Source: Atherix ibis
Lineage: Eukaryota > Arthropoda > Insecta > Diptera > Athericidae
DNA length: 64,000 nucleotides
Direction of reading: 5' to 3'
Assembly: GCA_958298945.1 (NCBI GenBank)
Contig: OY282608.1
Location: 59,000,951 to 59,064,950 of the forward strand
Part shown: one piece after another, positions 42,472-56,270 of the stretch
Numbering within the stretch: position 1 is the stretch's first letter
How the letters are laid out: each line of letters starts with the position of its first letter
Notes under the pieces: generated by a model
What the model was told of the DNA's origin: nothing
What the model saw: only the letters and a program-made list of their open reading frames with translations
Databases searched by the model: none
Made by a program: the position numbers and the translations under genes

Positions 42472-42475
42472 AGTT
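42301..42475 (+). repeat. CCCCG-171 bp-AGTTAG module, copy 3
   Basis: CCCCG at 42301 and AGTTAG at 42472 are 171 bp apart, the same as at 33,866 and 49,051. The module sits inside the 320-bp chimeric piece. Confidence 0.85.
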
Positions 42476-45182
42476 AGCAAGAAGCCAACAAACCAAGAAG
42501 ATAACAAACAAATAAATCAACAAACCAACAAACCAACAAATAAATAGACCAACAAACCAACAAGCCAACAAACCAACAAGCCAACAAACCAAGAAACCAA
42601 CAATCCAACAAACCAACTAACCACAAACCAACAAACCAAAATACCAACAAACCAACAAACCAACAAGCCAACAAACCAACAAACCAACAAACCAAGTAAC
42701 CAACAAACCAACAAACCAATAAACCAACAAACAAACAAACCAACAAGCCAACAAACCAACAAACCAACAAGCGAACAAGCCAACAAACCAACAAACCAAC
42801 AAGCCAACAAACCAACAAACCAACAAACCAAAAAACGAAAAAACCAACAAACCAACAAACCAACAAGCCAACAAACGAACAGACCAACAAACAAACAAAC
42901 CAATAAACCAACAAGCCAACAAACAAATAAACCAACAAACCAACAAACCAACAAACAAAAAAACCAACAAACCAACAAACCAACAAACCAACAAACGAAG
43001 AAACAAACAAACAAACAAACCAACAAACCAACACACCACCAAACCAAGTAACCAACAAGCCAACAAACCAACAAGCCAACAAACAAATAAGCCAATAAAC
43101 CAACAAACCAACAAACCAACATACCAACAAGCCAACAAACCAACAAACGAAGAAACCAGCAAACCAACAAACCAACAAGCCAACAAAACAACAAACCAAC
43201 AAACCAACAAACCAACAAACCAACAAACGAACAAACAAATAAACCAACAAACCAACAAGCCAACAAGCCAACAAACCAACAAACCAGCAAGCCAACAAGC
43301 CAACAAACCAACAAACCAACAAACCAACAAACCAACAAACCAACAACCCAACAAACCAACAAACCAACAAACAAACAAACCAACAAACCAAAAAACCAAC
43401 AAACCAACAAACCAACAAACCAACAAACCAACAAACCAACAAACCAACAAACCAACAAACCAACAAACCAAGTAACCAACAAACCAACAAACCAACAAAC
43501 CAAAAAACCAACAAACCAACAAACCAACAAACCAACAAACCAACAAGTCAACAAGCCAATAAACCAAAAAACCAACAAACCAATAAACCAACAAACCAAC
43601 AAACCAACAAACCAACAAACCAACAAACCAACAAACCAACAAACCAACAAACCAACAAACCAACAAACCAACAAACCAACAAACCAACAAACCAACAAAC
43701 CAACAAACGAAGAAACAAACAAACAAACAAACCAACAAACCAACACACCACCAAACCAAGTAACCAACAAGCCAACAAACCAACAAGCCAACAAACAAAT
43801 AAGCCAATAAACCAACAAACCAACAAACCAACAAACCAACATACCAATAAACCAACAAACCAACAAACCAACAAACGAAGAAACCAGCAAACCAACAAAC
43901 CAACAAGCCAACAAAACAACAAACCAACAAACCAACAAACCAACAAACAAACAAACCAACAAACCAACAAGCCAACAAGCCAACAAACCAACAAACCAGC
44001 AAGCCAACAAGCCAACAAACCAACAAACCAACAAACCAACAAACCAACAACCCAACAAACCAACAAACCAACAAACCAACAAACAAACAAACCAAAAAAC
44101 CAACAAACCAACAAACCAACAAACCAACAAACCAACAAACCAACAAACCAACAAACCAACAAACCAACAAACCAACAAACCAACAAACCAACAAACCAAG
44201 TAACCAACAAACCAACAAACCAACAAACCAAAAAACCAACAAACCAACAAACCAATAAATCAACAAACCAACAAACCAACAAGTCAACAAGCCAATAAAC
44301 CAAAAAACCAACAAACCAATAAACCAACAAACCAACAAACCAACAAACCAACAAACCAACAAACCAACAAACCAACAAACCAACAAGCCAACAAACCAAC
44401 AAACCAACAAGCCAACAAACCAAAAAACCAACAAATTAACAAACGAACAAACCAACAAACTAACAAACCAACAAACCAACAAGCCAACAAACCAACAAGC
44501 CAACAAACCAAGTAACCAACAAGCCAACAAATGAACAAGCCAACAAGCCAACAAACCAACAAACCAACAAACGAACAAACTAACAAACAAACAAACCAAC
44601 AAACCAACAAGGCAACAAACCAACAAACCAACAAACTAAGAAACCAACAAACCAACAAACCAACAAGCCAACAATCTAACAAACCAACAAGCCAACAAGC
44701 CAATAAACCAAAACACCAACAAACTAACAAACCAAAAAACCAACAAACCAACAAAGCAACACACCAACGAACCAACAAGCCAACAAACCAAAAAACCAAT
44801 AAATCAACCTACCAACAAACCCACAAACAAACAAACCAACAAACCAACAGGCCAACAAACTAACAAACCAACAAGCCAAGAAACCAACAACCCAACAAAC
44901 GAACAAACCAACAAACAAACAAACAAACAAACCAACAAACCAACAAACTAACAAACCAACAAACCAAAAAACCAACAAACCAACAAACCAACAAACAAAC
45001 AAACCAACAAACCAATAAGCCAACAAGCCAACAAACCAACAAACGAACAAACCAACAAACCAACAAACCAACAAGCCAACAAACCAACAAACCAACAAAC
45101 CAAAAAGCCAACAAACGAACAAACCAACAAACAAACAAACCAAAAAACCAACAAGCCAACAAACCAGTAAACCAAAAAACCA
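42472..45182 (+). repeat. Zone D 2,711-bp tandem copy 1
   Basis: AGTTAG at 42472 and 45183 define a 2,711-bp period (339 octamers minus one base). The first 1,065 bp translate on the - strand to nearly the same 354-residue string as in the next copy, with one residue different by eye. Markers CCTACC (44808) and CAGGCC recur 2,695 bp later at 47503. The final about 145 bp (from about 45,037) instead match the sequence before AGTTAG at 34,037. Confidence 0.85.
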
Positions 45183-47731
45183 AGTTAGCAAGAAGCCAAC
45201 AAACCAAGAAGATAACAAACAAATAAATCAACAAACCAACAAACCAACAAATAAATAGACCAACAAACCAACAAGCCAACAAACCAACAAGCCAACAAAC
45301 CAACAAACCAACAATCCAACAAACCAACTAACCACAAACCAACAAACCAAAATACCAACAAACCAACAAACCAACAAGCCAACAAACCAACAAACCAACA
45401 AACCAAGTAACCAACAAACCAACAAACCAATAAACCAACAAACAAACAAACCAACAAGCCAACAAACCAACAAACCAACAAGCGAACAAGCCAACAAACC
45501 AACAAACCAACAAGCCAACAAACCAACAAACCAACAAACCAAAAAACGAAAAAACCAACAAACCAACAAACCAACAAGCCAACAAACGAACAGACCAACA
45601 AACAAACAAACCAATAAACCAACAAGCCAACAAACAAATAAACCAACAAACCAACAAACCAACAAACAAAAAAACCAACAAACCAACAAACCAACAAACC
45701 AACAAACGAAGAAACAAACAAACAAACAAACCAACAAACCAACACACCACCAAACCAAGTAACCAACAAGCCAACAAACCAACAAGCCAACAAACAAATA
45801 AGCCAATAAACCAACAAACCAACAAACCAACATACCAACAAGCCAACAAACCAACAAACGAAGAAACCAGCAAACCAACAAACCAACAAGCCAACAAAAC
45901 AACAAACCAACAAACCAACAAACCAACAAACCAACAAACGAACAAACAAATAAACCAACAAACCAACAAGCCAACAAGCCAACAAACCAACAAACCAGCA
46001 AGCCAACAAGCCAACAAACCAACAAACCAACAAACCAACAAACCAACAAACCAACAACCCAACAAACCAACAAACCAACAAACAAACAAACCAACAAACC
46101 AAAAAACCAACAAACCAACAAACCAACAAACCAACAAACCAACAAACCAACAAACCAACAAACCAACAAACCAACAAACCAAGTAACCAACAAACCAACA
46201 AACCAACAAACCAAAAAACCAACAAACCAACAAACCAACAAACCAACAAACCAACAAGTCAACAAGCCAATAAACCAAAAAACCAACAAACCAATAAACC
46301 AACAAACCAACAAACCAACAAACCAACAAACCAACAAACCAACAAACCAACAAACCAACAAACCAACAAACCAACAAACCAACAAACCAACAAACCAACA
46401 AACCAACAAACGAAGAAACAAACAAACAAACAAACCAACAAACCAACACACCACCAAACCAAGTAACCAACAAGCCAACAAACCAACAAGCCAACAAACA
46501 AATAAGCCAATAAACCAACAAACCAACAAACCAACAAACCAACATACCAATAAACCAACAAACCAACAAACCAACAAACGAAGAAACCAGCAAACCAACA
46601 AACCAACAAGCCAACAAAACAACAAACCAACAAACCAACAAACCAACAAACAAACAAACCAACAAACCAACAAGCCAACAAGCCAACAAACCAACAAACC
46701 AGCAAGCCAACAAGCCAACAAACCAACAAACCAACAAACCAACAAACCAACAACCCAACAAACCAACAAACCAACAAACCAACAAACAAACAAACCAAAA
46801 AACCAACAAACCAACAAACCAACAAACCAACAAACCAACAAACCAACAAACCAACAAACCAACAAACCAACAAACCAACAAACCAACAAACCAAGTAACC
46901 AACAAACCAACAAACCAACAAACCAAAAAACCAACAAACCAACAAACCAATAAATCAACATACCAACAAACCAACAAGTCAACAAGCCAATAAACCAAAA
47001 AACCAACAAACCAATAAACCAACAAACCAACAAACCAACAAACCAACAAACCAACAAACCAACAAACCAACAAACCAACAAGCCAACAAACCAACAAACC
47101 AACAAGCAAACAAACCAAAAAACCAACAAATTAACAAACGAACAAACCAACAAACTAACAAACCAACGAACCAACAAGCCAACAAACCAACAAGCCAACA
47201 AACCAAGTAACCAACAAGCCAACAAATGAACAAGCCAACAAGCCAACAAACCAACAAACCAACAAACGAACAAACTAACAAACAAACAAACCAACAAACC
47301 AACAAGGCAACAAACCAACAAACCAACAAACTAAGAAACCAACAAACCAACAAACCAACAAGCCAACAATCTAACAAACCAACAAGCCAACAAGCCAATA
47401 AACCAAAACACCAACAAACTAACAAACCAAAAAACCAACAAACCAACAAAGCAACACACCAACGAACCAACAAGCCAACAAACCAAAAAACCAATAAATC
47501 AACCTACCAACAAACCCACAAACAAACAAACCAACAAACCAACAGGCCAACAAACTAACAAACCAACAAGCCAAGAAACCAACAACCCAACAAACGAACA
47601 AACCAACAAACAAACAAACAAACAAACCAACAAACCAACAAACTAACAAACCAACAAACCAAAAAACCAACAAACCAACAAACCAACAAACAAACAAACC
47701 AACAAACCAATAAGCCAACAAGCCAACAAAC
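45183..47731 (+). repeat. Zone D 2.7-kb tandem copy 2
   Basis: Second head-to-tail copy of the D block, starting at AGTTAG 45183. The match to copy 1 holds through CCTACC 47503, CAGGCC and a following AATAAGCC unit to about 47,731, where it leaves copy 1 order. It also matches 34,037 onward: equal-length 596-codon open frames on the - strand at 34,182-35,972 and 45,328-47,118 differ at only a few residues. Confidence 0.85.
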
Positions 47732-49221
47732 CAACAAACCAACAAGCCAACAAGCCAACAAACCAACAAGCCAACAAACCAACAAACCAACAAACCAAAA
47801 AACTAAAAAACCAACAAACCAACAAACCAACAAACCAACAAACGAACAGACCAACAAACAAACAAACCAATAAACCAACAAGCCAACAAACAAATAAACC
47901 AACAAACCAACAAACCAACAAACAAAAAAACCAACAAACCAACAAACCAACAAACCAACAAACGAAGAAACAAACAAACAAACAAACCAACAAACCAACA
48001 CACCACCAAACCAAGTAACCAACAAGCCAACAAACCAACAAGCCAACAAACAAATAAACCAATAAACCAACAAACCAACAAACCAACAAACCAACATACC
48101 AACAAACCAGCAAACCAACAAACGAAGAAACCAGCAAACCAACAAACCAACAAGCCAACAAAACAACAAACCAACAAACCAACAAACCAACAAACCAACA
48201 AACGAACAAACAAACAAACCAACAAACCAACAAGCCAACAAACCAACAAACCAACAAACCAAAAAACCAACAAACCAACAAACCAACAAACCAACAAACC
48301 AACAAACCAACAAACCAACAAGCCAATAAACCAAAAAACCAACAAACCAATAAACCAACAAACCAACAAACCAACAAACCAACAAACCAACAAACCAACA
48401 AACCAACAAACCAACAAACCAACAAGCCAACAAACCAACAAACCAACAAGCCAACAAACCAAAAAACCAACAAATTAACAAACGAACAAACCAACAAACT
48501 AACAAACCAGCAAACCAACAAACAAACAAGCGAACAAACGAACAAACGAACGAACCAACAAACCAACAAACCAACAAACCAACAAGCCAACAAACCAACA
48601 AGCCAACAAACCAAGTAACCAACAAGCCAACAAATGAACAAGCCAACAAGCCAACAAACCAACAAACCAACAAACGAACAAACTAACAAACAAACAAACC
48701 AACAAACCAACAAGGCAACAAACCAACAAACCAACAAACTAAGAAACCAACAAACCAACAAACCAACAAACCAACAAGCCAACAATCTAACAAACCAACA
48801 AGCCAACAAGCCAATAAACCAAAACACCAACAAACTAACAAACCAAAAAACCAACAAACCAACAAAGCAACACACCAACAAGCCAACAAACCAACAAACC
48901 AACAAACCAAGTAACCAACAAGCCAACAAACCAACAAGCCAACAAACAAACAAACCAACAAACCAAAAAACCAACAAACCAACAAACCAAAAAGCCAACA
49001 AACCAACAAACCAACAAACCAAGTAACCAACAAACCAACATACCAACAAACCCCGAAACCAACAAGCCAACAAACCAACAAACGAACAAACCAACAAACC
49101 AACAAACCAACAAACGAACAAACCAACAAACCAACAAACCAAAAAGCCAACAAACGAACAAACCAACAAACAAACAAACCAAAAAACCAACAAGCCAACA
49201 AACCAGTAAACCAAAAAACCA
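47732..49221 (+). repeat. Third copy of the 32.5-34.0 kb zone D segment
   Basis: Anchors match 33,498-34,181 at a constant offset of 15,185 bp (CCCCG 33866/49051; AGTTAG 34037/49222), with no net indel over at least 680 bp. AAGCGAAC at 48529 is offset by 15,177 bp from 33352, one octamer different. The CCCCG-AGTTAG spacing of 171 bp is intact. Confidence 0.8.
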
Positions 49222-49225
49222 AGTT
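49051..49225 (+). repeat. CCCCG-171 bp-AGTTAG module, copy 4
   Basis: CCCCG at 49051 and AGTTAG at 49222 show the intact 171-bp spacing, exactly 15,185 bp from copy 1. Confidence 0.85.
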
Positions 49226-51240
49226 AGCAACAAGCCAACAAACCAAGAAGATAACAAACAAATAAATCAACAAACCAACAAACCAACAAATAAATAGACC
49301 AACAAACCAACAAGCCAACAAACCAACAAGCCAACAAACCAACAAACCAACAATCCAACAAACCAACTAACCACAAACCAACAAACCAAAATACCAACAA
49401 ACCAACAAACCAACAAGCCAACAAACCAACAAATCAATAAACCAAGTAACCAACAAACCAACAAACCAATAAACGAACAAACAAACAAACCAACAAGCCA
49501 ACAAACCAACAAACCAACAAGCGAACAAGCCAACAAACCAACAAACCAACAAGCCAACAAACCAACAAACCAACAAACCAAAAAACGAAAAAACCAACAA
49601 ACCAACAAACCAACAAGCCAACAAACGAACAGACCAACAAACAAACAAACCAATAAACCAACAAGCCAACAAACAAATAAACCAACAAACCAACAAACCA
49701 ACAAACAAAAAAACCAACAAACCAACAAACCAACAAACCAACAAACGAAGAAACAAACAAACAAACAAACCAACAAACCAACACACCACCAAACCAAGTA
49801 ACCAACAAGCCAACAAACCAACAAGCCAACAAACAAATAAGCCAATAAACCAACAAACCAACAAACCAACAAACCAACATACCAACAAGCCAACAAACCA
49901 ACAAACGAAGAAACCAGCAAACCAACAAACCAACAAGCCAACAAAACAACAAACCAACAAACCAACAAACCAACAAACCAACAAACGAACAAACAAATAA
50001 ACCAACAAACCAACAAGCCAACAAGCCAACAAACCAACAAACCAGCAAGCCAACAAGCCAACAAACCAACAAACCAACAAACCAACAAACCAACAAACCA
50101 ACGACCCAACAATCCAACAAACAAACAAACCAACAAACCAAAAAACCAACAAACCAACAAACCAACAAACCAACAAACCAACAAACCAACAAACCAACAA
50201 ACCAACAAACCAACAAACCAACAAGTCAACAAGCCAATAAACCAAAAAACCAACAAACCAATAAACCAACAAACCAACAAACCAACAAACCAACAAACCA
50301 ACAAACCAACAAACCAACAAACCAACAAACCAACTAACAAACAAACAAACAAACCAACAAACCAACACACCACCAAACCAAGTAACCAACAAGCCAACAA
50401 ACCAACAAGCCAACAAACAAATAAGCCAATAAACCAACAAACCAACAAACCAACAAACCAACATACCAACAAGCCAACAAACCAACAAACCAAAAAACCA
50501 ACAAACCAACAAACCAATAAATCAACAAACCAACAAACCAACAAGTCAACAAGCCAATAAACCAAAAAACCAACAAACCAATAAACCAACAAACCAACAA
50601 ACCAACAAACCAACAAACCAACAAACCAACAAACCAACAAACCAACAAACCAACAAACCAACAAACCAACAAGCCAACAAACCAACAAACCAACAAGCCA
50701 ACAAACCAAAAAACCAACAAATTAACAAACGAACAAACCAACAAACTAACAAACCAACAAACCAACAAACAAACAAACAAACAAACGAACAAACGAACAA
50801 ACCAACAAACCAACAAACCAACAAACCAACAAGCCAACAAACCAACAAGCCAACAAACCAAGTAACCAACAAGCCAACAAATGAACAAGCCAACAAGCCA
50901 ACAAACCAACAAACCAACAAACGAACAAACTAACAAACAAACAAACCAACAAACCAACAAGGCAACAAACCAACAAACTAAGAAACCAACAAACCAACAA
51001 ACCAACAAGCCAACAATCTAACAAACCAACAAGCTAACAAGCCAATAAACCAAAACACCAACAAACTAACAAACCAAAAAACCAACAAACCAACAAAGCA
51101 ACACACCAACAAGCCAACAAACCAACAAACCAACAAACCAAGTAACCAACAAGCCAACAAACCAACAAGCCAACAAACAAACAAACCAACAAACCAAAAA
51201 ACCAACAAACCAACAAACCAAAAAGCCAACAAACCAACAA
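49222..51240 (+). repeat. Zone D block, last well-conserved copy
   Basis: Starts with AGTTAGCAACAAGCC, which lacks the G of the GAAGCC found in other copies. It keeps GAAGATAAC, AAATAAATAGACC, the one-base-short ACTAACCACAAACC and CACACCACC units. A unique ACGACCC and ACAATCC pair sits near 50,100. It runs into a diverged copy of the same module. Confidence 0.7.
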
Positions 51241-51830
51241 ACCAACAAACCAAGTAATTAACAAACCAACATACAAACAAACCCCGAAACCAACAAGCCA
51301 ACAAACCAACAAACGAACAAACCAACAAACCAACAAACCAACAAACGAACAAACGAACAAACCAACAAACCAAAAAGCCAACAAACGAACAAACCAACAA
51401 ACAAACAAACCAAAAAACAAACAAGCCAACAAACCAATAAACCAAAAAACCAAGTAAGTAACAAGCCAACAAACCAAGAAGCCAACAAACATATAAATCA
51501 ACAAACCAACAAACCAACAAATATATAGACCAACAAACCAACAAGCCAACAAACCAACAAGCCAACAAACCAACAAGTTGACAAGCCAACAAACCAACAA
51601 GCCAACAAGCGAATATGCCAACAAACCAACAGACCAACAAACCAATAAACCAACAAACGAACAAACCAACAATCAAATAAACCAACAAACCAACAAATCA
51701 ACAAACAAACAAGCCAACAAGCCAAAAAATCAACAAACCAACAAACCAACAAACCAACAAACAAACAAACCAACAAACCAACAAACCACAAGCCAACAAA
51801 CGAACAAACCAACAAACGAACAAACAAACA
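51241..51830 (+). repeat. Diverged zone D module at the D/E boundary
   Basis: Still octamer satellite, but with the highest density of unusual units in the window: AAGTAATTAAC, ACATACAAAC, CCCCG (51282), AAGTAAGTAAC where other copies have AAGTTAGC (51453), AACATATAAATC, AATATATAGACC, AAGTTGACAAGCC and GAATATGCC. The 171-bp CCCCG-to-AGTTAG-equivalent spacing is preserved, so this is an old D module and not foreign DNA. Confidence 0.8.
51282..51456 (+). repeat. CCCCG-171 bp-AGTAAG module, copy 5, diverged
   Basis: CCCCG at 51282 and AGTAAG at 51453 keep the 171-bp spacing although AGTTAG has become AGTAAG and flanking units are altered. Confidence 0.8.
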
Positions 51831-53304
51831 AACCAACAAACCAACAAGCCAACAAACCAACAAACCAACAAGCCAACAAGCCAACAAACCAACAAACCAA
51901 CAAACCAACAAACCAACAAACCAACAAACCAACAAACCAACAAACCAACAAACCAACAAACCAACAAACCAACAAACCAAAAAACCAACAAACCAACAAA
52001 CCAACAAACCAACAAACCAACAAACCAACAAACCAACAAACCAACAAACCAAGTAAACAACAAACCAACAAACCAACAAGCCAACAAGCCAACAAACCAA
52101 CAAACCAACAAACCAACAAACCAACAAACCAACAAACCAACAAACGAACAAACAAACAAACCAACAAACCAACAAGCCAACCGACAAAGAAACCAACACG
52201 CCAACCAACCAACAAACCAACAAACCAACAAACCAACAAACCAACAAACCAACAAACCAACAAACCAACAAACCAACAAACCGACATACCAACAAATCAA
52301 CAAACCAACAAACCAACAAACCAAGAAGCCAACAAACCAAAAAACCAACAAACCAATAAACCAACAAACCAACAAACCAACAAGCCAACAAGCCAACAAA
52401 CCAAAAAATTAACAAACCAACAAACCAACAAACCAACAAACCAACAAGCTAACAAACCAACAAACCAACAAACCAACAAGCCAAAAAGCCAACAAACCAA
52501 CAAACGAACAAACCAACAAACCAACAAACAAATAAACCAATAAACCAACAAACCAACAAACCAACAAACCAACAAACCAACAAACCAACAAACTAACAAA
52601 CCAACAAACGAACAAACCAACAAACCAACAAACCAACAAGCCAACAAACCAACAAAGCAACAAACCAACAAACCAACAAACCAACAAACCAACAAACCAA
52701 CAAACCAACAAACCAACAAACCAACAAAGCAACAAGCCAACAAACCAACAAACCAACAAACCAACAAACCAACAAACCGACAAGCCAACAAGCCAACAAA
52801 CCAAAAAACCAACAAACCAATAAACCAGCAAACCAACAAACCAACAAACAAACAAACCAACAAATGAACAAACCAAGAAACCAAGAAACCAACAAACCAA
52901 CAAGCCAACAAGCCAACAAACCAACAAACCAACAAGCCAACAAGCCAACAAACCAACAAACCAACAAACCAACAAACCAACAAACCAACAAACCAAGTAA
53001 CCAACAAACCAACAAACCAACAAATCAAGAAACCAACAAACCAACAAACCAACAAGCCAACAAACCAACAAACCAACAAGCCAACAAGCCAACAAACCAA
53101 CAAACCAAAAAACCAACAAACCAACAAACCAACAAACCAACAAACCAATAAGCCAACAAACCAACAAACCAACAAGCCAACAAACCAACAAGCCAACAAA
53201 CCAACAAACCAATAAGCCAACAAACCAACAAACTAACAAACCAACAAACCAACAAGCCAACAAACCAACAAACCAACAAACCAACAAACCAACAAACCAA
53301 CAAA
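51831..53304 (+). repeat. Zone E entry, zone C-like satellite
   Basis: Octamer array with long consensus runs, an ACCGACAAAG unit and an ACACGCC unit near 52,185-52,200, and a GACATACC unit near 52,284. Two AATCAAG-type units and ACCAATAAGCC units resemble zone C. It leads to the first CCACAAG of zone E at 53305. There is no unique sequence. Confidence 0.65.
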
Positions 53305-56270
53305 CCACAAGCCAACAAGCCAACAAGCCAACAAGCCAACAAACCAACAAACCAACAAACTAACAAACCAACAAACCAACAAACGAATAAACAAACAAAG
53401 CAACAAACCAACAAGCCAACAAACCAACAAACCAACAAGCCAACAAGCCAACAAACCAACAAACCAGCAAACCAACAAACCAACAACCGAACAAATCAAC
53501 AAGCCAACAAACCAACAAACCAACAAGCCAACAAGCCAACAAACCAACTAGCCAACAAGCCAACAAACCAACAAACAAATAAACCAACAAACCAACAAAC
53601 CAACAAACCAACAAGCCGAAAAACCAACAAACCAACAAACCAACAAACCAACAAACGAATAAACCAACAAACCAACAAACCAATAAGCCAACAAACCAAC
53701 AAACCAACAAGCCAACAAGCCAACAAACCAAAAAACCAACAAACCAACAAACTAACAAACCAACAAACCAACAAACCAACAAACCAACAAACCAACAAAC
53801 CAACAAGCCAACAAACCAACAAGCCAACAGTCCAACAAACCAACAAGCTAACAAACGAACAAACCAACAAACAAACAAACTAACAAACTAAGAAACCAAC
53901 AAACCAACAAACCAACAAACCAACAAACCAACAAACCAACAAACCAACAAACCAACAAACCAACAAGCCAACAAGCCAAAAAACGAACAAACCAACAAGC
54001 GAACAAACCAACAAACCAACAAACTAACAAACCAAAAAACCAACAAACCAACAAACCAACAAACCAACAAACGAACAAACCAACCAACCAACAAACCAAC
54101 AAGCCAATAAACGAACAAATCTTCAAACAAACAAACCAACAAACCAACAAACCAACAAACCAAAAAACCAATAAACCAACAAACCAACTAGCCAACAAAC
54201 CAACAAACCAACAAACCAACAAACCAACAAACCAACAAACCAACAAACGAAAAAACCAACAAACCAACAAACCATTAAACCAGCAAACAAATAAATCAAC
54301 AAACCAACAAACCAACAAACCAACAAACCAACAAACCAACAAGCCAACAAACGAACAAACTAACAAACAAACAAACCAACAAACGAACAAACCAACAAAC
54401 CAACAAACCAACAAACCAACTAGCCAACAAACCACCAAACAACAAGCCAACAAACAAACAAACTAACAAACAAACAAACCAACAAACTAACAAACCAACA
54501 AACCAACAAACCAACAACCGAACAAATCAACAAGCCAACAATCCAACAAACAAACAAGCCAACAAGCCAACAAACCAACAAGCCAACAAGCCAACAAACG
54601 AACAAACGAACAAACAAACAAACCAACAAACCAACAAACCAAAAAACCAACAAACCAACAAACCAATAAACCAACAAAACAACAAACCAACAAACCAACA
54701 AACCAACAAACCAAAAAACCAACAAACCAACAAACCAACAAACCAACATACCAACAAACCAACAAACCAACTAGCCAACAAACCAACAAACCAACAAGCC
54801 AACAAACCAACAAACCAACAAACAAATAAACCAACAAACCAACAAACCAACAAACCAACAAACCAACAAACCAACAAGCCAACAAGCCAAAAAACCAACA
54901 AACCAACAAACCAAAAAACCAACAAACGAACAAACCAACAAACCAACAAACCAACAAGCCAACAAACCAACAAACCAACAAGCCAACAAGCCAACAAACC
55001 AAAAAACCAACAAACCAACAAACTAACAAACCAACAAACCAACAAACCAACAAACCAACAAACCAACAAACCAACAAACCAACAAGCCAACAAACCAACA
55101 AGCCAACAGTCCAACAAACCAACAAGCTAACAAACGAACAAACCAACAAACAAACAAACTAACAAACCAACAAACTAACAAACCAACAAACCAACAAACC
55201 AACAAACCAACAAACCAACAAACCAACAAACCAACAAGCCAACAAGCCAACAAACCAACAAACCAACAAACCAACAAACGAACAAGCTAACAAGCTAACA
55301 AACTAACAAACCAACAAACCAACAAACCAACAAACCAACAAACCAACAAACGAACAAACAAACAAACCAACAAACCAACAAACCAACAAACCAACAAACC
55401 AATAAACCAACAAGCCAACAAGCTATCAAACAAATAAACCAACAAACCAACAAACAAATAAACCAACAAACTAACAAGCCAACAAACCAACAAGCCAAAA
55501 AACCAACAAACCACCAAGCCAACAAGCCAACAAACCAACAAGCCAACAAACCAACAAGCAAACAAACCAAAAAACCAACAAACCAACTAACCAACAAGCC
55601 AACAAACCAACAAACCAACAAACCAAGTAACCAACAAGCCAAGAAACCAACAAACCAGCAAACCAGCAAACCAACAAACCAACAAACCAACAAACCAACA
55701 AACCAACAAACCAACAAACCAACAAACCAACAAGCCAACAAACGAACAAACCAACAAACCAACTAGCCAACAAACCAACAAACCAACAAACCAATAAACC
55801 AGCAAACCAACAAACCAACAAACAAACAAACCAACAAACGAACAAACCAAGAAACCAAGAAACCAACAAACCAACAAGCCAACAAGCCAACAAACCAACA
55901 AACCAACAAGCCAACAAGCCAACAAACCAACAAACCAACAAACCAACAAACCAACAAACCAACAAACCAAGTAACCAACAAACCAACAAACCAACAAATC
56001 AAGAAACCAACAAACCAACAAACCAACAAGCCAACAAACCAACAAACCAACAAGCCAACAAGCCAACAAACCAACAAACCAACAAACCAAAAAACCAACA
56101 AACCAACAAACCAACAAACCAATAAGCCAACAAACCAACAAACCAACAAGCCAACAAACCAACAAGCCAACAAACCAACAAACCAATAAGCCAACAAACC
56201 AACAAACTAACAAACCAACAAACCAACAAGCCAACAAACCAACAAACGAACAAACCAACAAACCAACAAA
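53305..56270 (+). repeat. Zone E HOR copy 1 (2,966 bp)
   Basis: Ordered barcodes are CCACAAG 53305, CAGTCC 53828 (alpha), AATCTTCAAAC with CTT at 54121, CAGTCC 55107 (beta) and CTATC 55423. The next CCACAAG at 56271 starts copy 2. The alpha module has AACTAAGAAACC after CAGTCC; the beta module has AACCAACAAACTAAC and then CTATC 316 bp later. Confidence 0.85.

Noticed and set aside
51241..51830. Diverged patch as a possible embedded gene remnant or promoter (AATATATAG and CATATAAATC look TATA-like).
   Set aside because: Each unusual unit can be derived from the zone D module by single substitutions (for example AAATAAATAG to AATATATAG), and the 171-bp cassette spacing is retained.
51578..52543. 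321-codon + strand open frame starting in the diverged patch.
   Set aside because: Same octamer translation; the apparent start comes from the diverged AAGTTGACAAGCC and neighbouring units and no domain is visible.
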